A stretch of DNA of 64,000 nt. It comes from Evernia prunastri (Eukaryota > Ascomycota > Lecanoromycetes > Lecanorales > Parmeliaceae). The translations under genes were made by a program, and so were the position numbers. Where the stretch lies: contig NKYR01000010.1 in NCBI GenBank assembly GCA_003184365.1, forward strand, positions 434,001 to 498,000, in the 5' to 3' direction. How positions within the stretch are numbered: position 1 is the first letter of the stretch; each line of letters starts with the position of its first letter. The notes beneath the pieces were generated by a model. It did not search any database. It saw nothing but the letters and a program-made list of their open reading frames with translations, and had not been told where the DNA came from. Below are positions 56,664 to 64,000 of the stretch, piece by piece.

Positions 56664-58341
56664 ATGGCGCTCGGTCACGACGTGGCAGAGGTTGAGGGAG
56701 AGGAAAGCACGCAAGCCCTCATCGAGCGACTCGGCAGGCAGAGACCGGCCAAGTTCAAAACCATATGGACAGAGATCGGCTTCTGCTTCTCGCTGCTAGC
56801 ATCCATGGTCATGGCCGTAAGTGATATTGCTTGCCCCCAAGTCTGTCGATCTGCGCCACTCACCGCACCGGTAGGAATATTTCATCAGTGGTTTCAACGT
56901 GATCCTCCCGACCCTGGCGACCGCACTCGACATCCCTGCCCGGTCGCAAACGTGGCCCGCGAGCGTCTTCTCCCTCGTCACGGGAGCATTCCTACTTCCC
57001 TTTGGCCGCCTCGCCGATATCTACGGTGGCCGCGCGATCTTCATGTTCGGATTGATCTGGTTCTTGCTCTGGTCCCTAATCGGGGGCTTCAGCCGCAATT
57101 ACCTCATGCTTAACTTCTGCCGCGCGCTCCAGGGACTCGGACCCGCTGCGTTCTTGCCCGCTGGGGTCATGCTGCTCGGGAGTGTCTATCGCCCCGGGCC
57201 GAGGAAGAACCTCGTGTTCAGTCTCTATGGGGCTTGTTCGCCGATGGGCTTCTTTACGGGTATCTTCTTTGGAGGACTGAGCGGAGACTATTTGCCTTGG
57301 GGTTGGTATTTTTGGATTGGATCGATGTTACTATTCCTCATCGGCTGCATTGCTTTATTGACAGTACCCTCCGATCGTGACGAGATGCACGGTTACGAGG
57401 TTAGCATGGACTGGCTAGGAGTCTTCACGACTGTGCCCGGGCTGATGTTGTTTGTCTTCGCTATTACTGACAGCTCGCATGCTCCGGAGGGCTGGAAAAC
57501 GTCGTATATCTACGTGACATTCGTACTGGGTTGCCTATTTCTAGGGGCAGCGATCTACGTTGAGTGGTGGATCGCGAAGATGCCTCTGTTCCCATTCGAT
57601 CTATTCAAAGTGAAGCATATGAAGCCGCTTGTGGTTGCGCTGTTCCTCTCATACGGCGTTTTTGGAATTTACCTCTTCTACGCTAGCTTTTAGTGAGCTT
57701 TATCACTTCCCAGCTACTGTACCCACGCTAACCTAAAGACCAGCATCGAGAACATATTGCATGCAACTTCCTTACAAACAACAGCCTGGTACGCGCCAAT
57801 GGTTGCAGGCGGCCTCTTCCTCGCAACAGCTGGCGGGTTCATACTCCATCTTCTACCAGGGACAGCCCTAATGATAGCCTCAGCAACCGGCTACGTCATC
57901 TGTGTACTGCTATTCGCCATAATGCCCGAGGAGCCCAACTACTGGGCCTACGTCTTCCCCGCCATGATCGCCGCAACGGTCGGCGTCGACATCACGTACA
58001 GCGTCAGCAACATCTTCATAACGACGAGCATGCCGAGGAAGAGACAGGGCCTCGCGGGCGCCTTGATCAACTGCCTGGTTTTCCTGGGCATCAGCGTCTT
58101 CCTGGGCTTCGCTGATGTTGCCGTGAATGCGACGTCGCATCTTGGGCTCAGGCGGAGCTACAAGGTGGCGTGTTGGTTCGGCGTCGGTTGCGCGGGCGTG
58201 TCTCTGCTTCTGCTAGTGGGCTTTGTCAAGATCGACAAGGCGAAGAGCGATCTCACGGCGGATGAAAAGGCGGAGCTGGAAGCGGAGGTTGTCATGGTGC
58301 CCGTTGCTCCGCGGCCGCTTGAGGTGGAAGCACTGGGGTGA
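56664..58341 (+). CDS. MFS transporter (DHA1-like, drug/aminotriazole resistance type)
   Basis: Three exons (56664-56816, 56875-57692, 57744-58341) join in phase to 522 aa. The first membrane span is split by intron 1. LPFGRLADIYGGRAIFMFG is the loop 2-3 motif A. RALQGLGPAAFLPAG is the TM4 motif B, and GACSPMGFFTGIFFGG the TM5 motif C of drug:H+ antiporters. About 12 spans can be counted. The transporter probably sits in the plasma membrane. The substrate cannot be read from sequence. Confidence 0.88.
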
Positions 58342-58445
58342 GACTGACTAGATCACATATAAGGTACGACAACGTCCGGAAAACGCAAGACCTTGGAGAT
58401 ACACCCGACAGCCTCTCAAACATCTTTCTCGACGCTATAAGGTCG

Positions 58446-58686
58446 TTTTACAAGAGAATTCCAGAACTTGCAGTCGTTCAAACCTGACGGTGTTAGTGAA
58501 GATCTTGACCGAGTGTTGTCAGACGCCTTGAGGCTAGCAGAGCAGACCTCACTTCAAGCCGGAGAGTTGCCGTTCAAGTGGGTCTTCGCTGACGAAAGTC
58601 TTGACGCGAAGCTCATGAAAGCAGAGGACATCTACACCGGCCGACACGAGGGTCCAAGGTGCAGGCCTGTCTCACCCCAGGGGTGA
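58446..58686 (+). pseudogene. Gene piece related to the frame at 59190-59496
   Basis: A stretch reading LDRVLSDALRLAEQTSL...LPFKWVFADESLDAKLM matches LEKVFLEALRLKELVSL...VCFRWIFSDESFQARSM at about 59218-59330. It has no proper start and stops at 58686. The pattern (amphipathic helix, aromatic-rich strand, then M-x-A/E-E) recalls small fungal proteins of unknown function. Confidence 0.5.
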
Positions 58687-58815
58687 TAAAGAGGAAGAAA
58701 GGGGAGGAAAGAAGGAGAGCCCGAAGGAGACTCTGGTATTCTCGAGTTTGGTCTCTCTGCCGGAAAGATCGACACCGCTCCGGAGCATATCGAAGCGCAC
58801 AAAGACCAGACTGGA

Positions 58816-59496
58816 TTGTACGAAACGAACAAAGCTGCTGCTCTAAGTGACCTTTATGCGGTCCTGTACAAGAAAAATTCATCAAAAGATCACGATCAGA
58901 CAGGAAGAAAAGACACCTGGCAGATTCATTCAGAGCCATCGAACCAAGAACCGGAGAATCGACCTCTGATCACGGAGGGAGGTAGCTCCCTTAGCGTCTA
59001 CCGTGATCGATCCATGCTCTCTTCGACGCAGGATGACCTCGGTCTCAAAAGATTCGCTTGCAGCGCAATCTCTGAGCGAGAGACGCGCCTGGCTCATGGA
59101 AGACCCTGGGCTTGTCGGAGCAAGACAGTGCGGCACTTGAGTCGCAATTCTGGATTCGTCCCACCTGTGGTTCTCGAGACTTGTGGTGTGGCAAGCATGC
59201 GAACGCTGCGGGGCAACCTGGAGAAAGTTTTCCTTGAAGCTCTGAGGTTAAAGGAACTGGTATCGCTGAAATGCGAGGAAGTGTGCTTCCGATGGATCTT
59301 CTCTGATGAATCCTTTCAGGCGAGGTCAATGGGATGTGAAGGAAATGGAGGTGCAGGAGGCGGCAAGGTGCGTTTGTCTCTTTGGCCAGCTCTGATTGAG
59401 AAGGAGACATTGGACAGGATGAGGGATCAAACAGCGGAGATGTCGCTGGTCCCTGGTGTGATGATACGGTTAAGCTACGAGGATTTTCTCTGTTGA
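58816..59496 (+). pseudogene. Decayed or unrecognised protein, second copy of the piece at 58446
   Basis: Open frame of 226 codons. Only the last ~100 codons (from about 59190) resemble the upstream piece and look like protein. They end LSYEDFLC. The first part reads like noncoding DNA. Probably a relic of a tandem duplication. Confidence 0.4.
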
Positions 59497-59636
59497 CCTT
59501 CCCATCGTGCAATGACGGTGGAGCCCGAAGACAAAACCATCAACTGGCCCCGTACCCCATGGTCGCCAGTTGCAAGCCATGAGCGTCATTCAATTTGATT
59601 GTAATATTAGAATGAGAGACATGGAAATGATTGGCT

Positions 59637-59704
59637 TTCTTTTCTTTTCTTTTCTTTCCTTTTCCTTTCCTTTCCTTTCCTTTCCTTTCCTTTCTTTTTT
59701 TTTT
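59637..59704 (+). repeat. TTTCC pentanucleotide microsatellite
   Basis: Imperfect (TTTCC)n ending in a T run. Confidence 0.9.
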
Positions 59705-60110
59705 AACAAAATCAAAAAAATATTAAATATGCATGGTCTCACGTGCATATAAGAATTTGATATTGAAGGAAAAGTATGAATGGCATTTTCCGTTCACAAG
59801 GGCAGACTTACAAGCCGAGGTCCACATTTACTTGAGGGAAATGACAGCATCAGTGTCCATTGACGCATGCATATTGTCGATGCTAATTGCTCATTTGCTA
59901 TGCAGAAGGCAAATACATATCAGGCAGCCATTATTCGTGTCGGCAAGTCGGCGGACTCCGCCTGCACTTGCCTCGTTGGTTTCTGAATGTGTGGCAACTG
60001 GCGCAATTTCGGTGGCTTTGCGGACCCTGAAAAGTGATAACAGGTCACTGGACTTGACTAGCCCTGCCAAGACCCCACTTTCTCCTGACCCGTGACATGA
60101 CGTGACGTGC

Positions 60111-60146
60111 GCGGGGTACGAGGGGCAGGGGTCCAGGTAAATAAAA
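60111..60146 (+). promoter_or_regulatory. Stress/glucose-response promoter elements of the CCG-1-like gene
   Basis: GCGGGG at 60111-60116 fits the CreA consensus SYGGRG. AGGGG occurs at 60121-60125 and 60127-60131 (STRE-like). TAAATAAAA at 60138-60146 could serve as a TATA element. A TGACGTGACGTG string lies just upstream. The set suits a glucose-repressed, stress-induced gene. Sequence evidence only. Confidence 0.5.
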
Positions 60147-60286
60147 GGTCTCCTTAAAAGCCACTCTCTCTTCCTCCTCCTTCTCTCCTTCTCTTCAACA
60201 ATTATCCAACTCACACAATCCTCAAACAAATCAACTTTACACACACAAATCAAATCCACTTTACAAACCACCTCAATCAAATCAAA

Positions 60287-60701
60287 ATGGCCGACGCTAT
60301 CAAGTAAGTCTAGGCAACAGGATCTTCTTCACCAGCAATCCCTGACTGACTCTGTCCACCAGGAACGCTGCCAACTCTGCCTCCGAGACCGCCTCGAGCA
60401 CCTTCAACTCGGCCTCCGAATCCCTCCAAGGCACCGCAGACCAGGCCAGCAAGGAGGGCAACAAGCGTACGTCCTCGCCCCTTCCATCATCCCATCCCCT
60501 ACACAGATACTGACCCACCACACAGACGTTGCAAAGGACTCCGACGCATCAGCAGGCACCCGTGCCAACGCCGCGAAGGACGCCATCAGCGACAAGGCCG
60601 GCGAGACCAAGCACTCTTTGGTATGTCCCTCCCTCCCCTTCTCTCTCATCCGCAGTCTCGTTTGGCACCGAACTGACTGTTTCTGTTCCTAGTCCTCCTA
60701 G
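60287..60701 (+). CDS. Glucose-repressible gene protein (GRG-1/CCG-1-like)
   Basis: Four tiny exons (60287-60303, 60363-60466, 60526-60620, 60693-60701) keep phase and encode 74 aa. The protein starts MADAIKNAANSASETAS, has QASKEGNKHVAKDSDAS and ends DAISDKAGETKHSLSS. This matches the small hydrophilic CCG-1/GRG-1 family of Neurospora: glucose-repressed, clock- and stress-regulated, of uncertain biochemical role. Exon 4 codes for only two Ser and the stop. CreA- and STRE-like sites upstream agree with the expected regulation. Confidence 0.85.
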
Positions 60702-61409
60702 ATGCCATGCTTCCGACCCCGACATGAGGTGGACATTGGTTTGAAGACGGACTCATGCTGCTGGTGACACACTTTTCTTGGCGGTGGGAGTGAAGATTAG
60801 TCCGACTGATACGATAGAGTCTTGCACGTTCGATGGTAAATGAGATACCATGAAATAGCATTAGCCAGGAAATTCCAAAAGTTGCTCTGCACTCTTAACG
60901 CTCTCCCTGTATGCTTGCTGCCTCCCGTGACATCATCCCCATCCTCCTGCTTCTGTAGATATGCCCTTCCAACCATTTGCTCTCCGTGAGACTTTGCCTA
61001 CTCCATCGTTGATCGCCGCACCGCCACAACAAAAAACCCAACCGCCTGGCAGCCGGGACGACGACCGTACCGACAAAAGGCCCCCCCACCGCATCGAAAC
61101 CCTTGCGTCGGGCTCTGTGGCTTAGGCGGAAATGTGTATATGCAGGCAGAACTCTTACGAAGGTTATTAGATCTCACAAGACACCCGCTACGAGCAGCAA
61201 CGACAAGAGAAGAATAGCCAGAGTACCACAGCACGAAATGCGGCGAAGGCTTCACGGGTGGGGTATGATCTCCGCTCGGTTCACGGTCTAAAAAATTACA
61301 ATTGATTGATTGATCGTCCAGGAGATGAGTGCGACGGGTCTTCTCTCTCTCCCCCTCCCCGTCCCTTCACACCACACCACCAAAAGACCGCAACTACCCA
61401 TCGGAACCA

Positions 61410-61457
61410 GCTACCTACCTACCTACCTACCTACCTACCCTACCTACCTACCTACCC
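61410..61457 (+). repeat. (CTAC)n microsatellite
   Basis: Interrupted once by CCCTACC. Confidence 0.9.
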
Positions 61458-62565
61458 ACCTGTCCTCTCCACACCCCACACCCCAAGCAACCACCACCTC
61501 CCTCACAGACAAACCCCCACGCCATCTCCCCTCCCCATGACCCTCCCCAGCTCCTCCCTCACTCAACACCGCACCGCATTTTTGAAAGAAAAAAAAACAC
61601 GACACGCTTTCACCTCGCCACCTTCCGACCTTGTGCTCCTGCGCTCCTCGCTGCGAACAACTTTCCTCTGCCTTCCTCTCGCTGAGGTCGGGGAATAAGA
61701 TTTTCTGTGTGAAGGGATTGTGAGAGGGGGAGGGGGATATGGATGTGCATGTGGATATGAATACGAAGGGTTCGTTGGTATGGGGGATGCTGTCTGAAGA
61801 GCTGTCGAGGGCTTTCACAAACAGTCATTGCATCGATGTTGAAAATCCAGGTGTGTGCCTGTTCGAACATCGTCATGGACTAACCCCCAAGTTCCCTGGG
61901 GATCGAAGTGCAGGGCCCAGCATTGGGTATACGGCGTACAGTTCACCAGCTTCTTGTGCGCGGCTGGAGAAAGAGTGGAGAATACAGAAGGAGCTGGATT
62001 CACGGATGCGACGTTATACAGGGGGAAGATGTGATCCGTGGACATAATAACAGAGGGACATTGTAGATTAGAGAGGACCCTGGCCAATGGGACGACGGCT
62101 CTGTCGAAAGGCAAGAGAGGACCGCTGATCCACAGGCTTGCGTGAACATACGGCTGGCGTTCCGACAACGTCGGATGATGGCTGCATGTGGGTAAGCCCC
62201 AGGATACTTCCAGGGCGGCTTCGGCTGGACTGCAGCAGAGCACGGGATCCGGTGCAGAGACGAGGTACTGGGTATAACATGAGAGTCTGGAAGTGATTGG
62301 AGGGCAAGACGGCGACACTCAGTGAGAACCTCGCTCCGTTCCTTGAAAGGGGGAAGTGTGACGTTTCCGTTCTGAAAGCTTTGTTGAAAGACTGGGTGTC
62401 TCAGTTGGGACGAGAGTTGACTGGTCGATTTTCTCAAGTGTGAGGACACGTCTTTGTCTGGTGGACTGGTCGCGGAATCGAAAAGAGTGCATCCTGGGCT
62501 ACATCAAATGATAGAACTCTTACGCTTCCGCCTTCGCTTCTATGTGTGACAGACAAGCCAACTGC

Positions 62566-62766
62566 TCTGGTCGCGATTACGCGGACATGGTCCTAGAGGT
62601 TTACCAAAGGATTCAGCAGCAGCTCTTTGGCTCTGGCAACATTGCCGACCATTTTCAAAGAGCGAAATCAGCAAACGCTTCAACGTCGACGACGATGGGT
62701 CCGGGTCAATGATCCGCGAATAGGAGAAGAGCCACAGGGAAGCTGCTCGATCCTCGGACTCCGCTC
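62566..62766. repeat. Sequence repeated after the second gap
   Basis: Appears identical to 63800-64000, same orientation. See the gap entry. Confidence 0.85.
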
Positions 62767-63554
62767 TCGTGCTTTCGTACTTTCGTGCTCGAGGAAGCGC
62801 GGAGATGGCGAGTTGGAGCATGTCTTGCTGGTTGCTCAGGCTGGGAGGATGGCGGTTGCAGAATGACTGGCTTCTTTTTGTCGTTTGCGGTGGTGAGCGG
62901 GGATTATATATGCGCTACTCCAAGAAATCGCTGCTGTGGGGAGATCGAGCCAGACAGCTAGAGCAGACAGCCCAGACTACCAAAGAAGGAGAAAGCACAA
63001 TGCAAAACAAATTGAAACAACGTATCGCATCGCATGATCCGCCAATAACGAATCGGCTCCAGCCCCATCACGCACATAGATAGCGGAGAAGTCACCCATT
63101 CAACGTCAATAAGCGCGAAAAACCAAAATAGGAACGTCTGTTTGCTTGCTCGTTGTTTATTCCTTCTCATTCATAATCTCATAACAAACCCCTCGATCCC
63201 GCTATCCAAAAAAAAGAACAAAAAAAAACGGAAGCTTAAAAAAAATTTATTATCCAAAACTATCCAGCAGAAAGATATAAAAAAAAAAGCCCGTTTCGTT
63301 TCCCCTGCCCCTTTCGCTGCCCGTTTTCCGCTTTACCCGTTGCAAATGGAAATGTCATGAAAGTCATCGCTGCCGTTGTCTAATCCGCTACATCTTGCCC
63401 TTTTTTTCCCTTTCCCTTCCCTTTCCCTTCCATTTCCCCCGTCCACCTCCTTTTCCTTAAAGAACCACACTCACACCCACCGCGCACTCCTTCCGCCGTG
63501 GTCACTGACACGAACAGTGACCGAGAGTCGAACTAACCAACCAAATCAACCGAC

Positions 63555-63798
63555 TCAATCACTCAATGTGAAATTCTGATGCTGCACGGTGCCGATGATG
63601 GAGTTGACCACGACCTCGAGGCCCGGCGTCACGATGGCTTCGTTGCAGGAGTAGGTGATGGCTGTGTTGGCGACTGCGTGCGGGGGAAGAAGAAAAGGGG
63701 TGTCAGCGGAGGTCAGGAAGTTTACGACGTCGGGGATGGGGTTCTGTGGGAATGGGAGGGTGAAGAGGGTGGAAAGAGTGAGTGAAAGTGGGGGGGGG
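63555..63798 (-). CDS. 3' end of a gene truncated by the gap, unrecognised
   Basis: On the minus strand a frame reads PIPDVVNFLTSADTPFLL, then VANTAITYSCNEAIVTPG, and ends with FTLSD and a stop at 63555. Composition (Val, Asn, Thr, hydrophobic patches) looks protein-like and secretory. A 3' acceptor-like CCCACAG precedes the first segment. The upstream part lies across the N at 63799 and is not available. Confidence 0.4.
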
Positions 63799-63799
63799 N
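63799..63799. other. Assembly gap (single N)
   Basis: A single N follows a G run. The next 201 bases copy 62566-62766, so the join to the right may be wrong. Confidence 0.9.
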
Positions 63800-64000
63800 T
63801 CTGGTCGCGATTACGCGGACATGGTCCTAGAGGTTTACCAAAGGATTCAGCAGCAGCTCTTTGGCTCTGGCAACATTGCCGACCATTTTCAAAGAGCGAA
63901 ATCAGCAAACGCTTCAACGTCGACGACGATGGGTCCGGGTCAATGATCCGCGAATAGGAGAAGAGCCACAGGGAAGCTGCTCGATCCTCGGACTCCGCTC
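63800..64000. repeat. Second copy of 62566-62766
   Basis: Appears identical over 201 bp to the window's end. Likely a misassembly or overlapping contigs. Confidence 0.85.

Larger units (their letters stand above)
58342..60286. other. Spacer with decayed gene pieces and a TTTCC microsatellite
   Basis: Contains two related gene pieces (58446-58686 and 58816-59496) and a TTTCC repeat (59637-59704). 59710-60100 shows nothing recognisable. Confidence 0.6.
60702..63554. other. Gene-poor spacer to the right end
   Basis: Holds a CTAC repeat (61410-61457), polypyrimidine tracts and A-runs (63208-63290). Minus-strand frames near 61815-62449 and 62540-62821 have no recognised domain, signal or splice evidence. 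The segment 62566-62766 recurs after the second gap. Confidence 0.55.

Noticed and set aside
61815..62449. Two overlapping minus-strand frames of 150-167 codons
   Set aside because: No signal peptide, domain or splice support; composition is Ser/Pro noise.
1..64000. CRISPR arrays, rRNA genes, bacterial-type operons
   Set aside because: None present; gene structures with introns show eukaryotic nuclear DNA.

Overview
The window is genomic DNA of a filamentous ascomycete (Pezizomycotina). The evidence is short 48-130 nt introns with GTRNGT-type donors and CTRAC-like branch points, many small secreted proteins, expanded fungal families (GT8 glycosyltransferases, F-box proteins, MFS transporter, thaumatin-like protein, glucose-repressible CCG-1-like protein) and long gene-poor, repeat-rich spacers. 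An Avr4-like chitin-binding (CBM14) protein fits a dothideomycete best, but that class assignment is an inference. Two N gaps (627-640 and 63799) are each followed by a near-exact copy of sequence from before the gap, which looks like an assembly artefact.

Layout. 1.3-2.5 kb: secreted ferritin-like (Rds1-type) protein. 3.5 kb: small GPI-anchored protein. 5.0-6.4 kb: secreted M35-like metallopeptidase with an in-frame stop or a cryptic intron. 6.9-9.4 kb: Cys-rich unknown protein, possibly decayed. 10.2-11.4 kb: thaumatin-like protein. 12.5-13.9 kb: four-helix membrane protein. 15.5-16.0 kb: secreted CBM14 protein in three small exons. 17.4-19.9 kb: large fungal-specific gene with an apparent one-base frameshift. 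19.9-23.3 kb: repeat relics. 23.3-24.6 kb: amidohydrolase. 24.6-27.5 kb: purine/G-rich low-complexity DNA. 27.5-29.8 kb: divergent pair of carnosine N-methyltransferase and a PAC4-type proteasome chaperone.

30.4-40 kb holds two paralogous genes of an unrecognised acidic, low-complexity family. Both lie on the minus strand and both have a minisatellite-like array upstream. A five-exon small secreted Cys-rich protein gene lies between them. 42-52 kb is a glycosyltransferase neighbourhood (GT8, GT34, GT8) that includes one unknown protein with an internal duplication and a ~315 bp MITE-like element. 52.5-56 kb: two F-box type genes. 56.7-58.3 kb: MFS transporter. 58.4-59.5 kb: two related, decayed gene pieces. 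60.3 kb: CCG-1/GRG-1-like gene. The window ends in spacer DNA and the 3' end of a gene cut by the second gap.

The secreted ferritin-like, M35-like, thaumatin-like, CBM14 and small Cys-rich proteins suggest a surface/host-interaction setting. Exon models below were joined by reading splice signals and checking that the reading phase is kept; no expression evidence was available.
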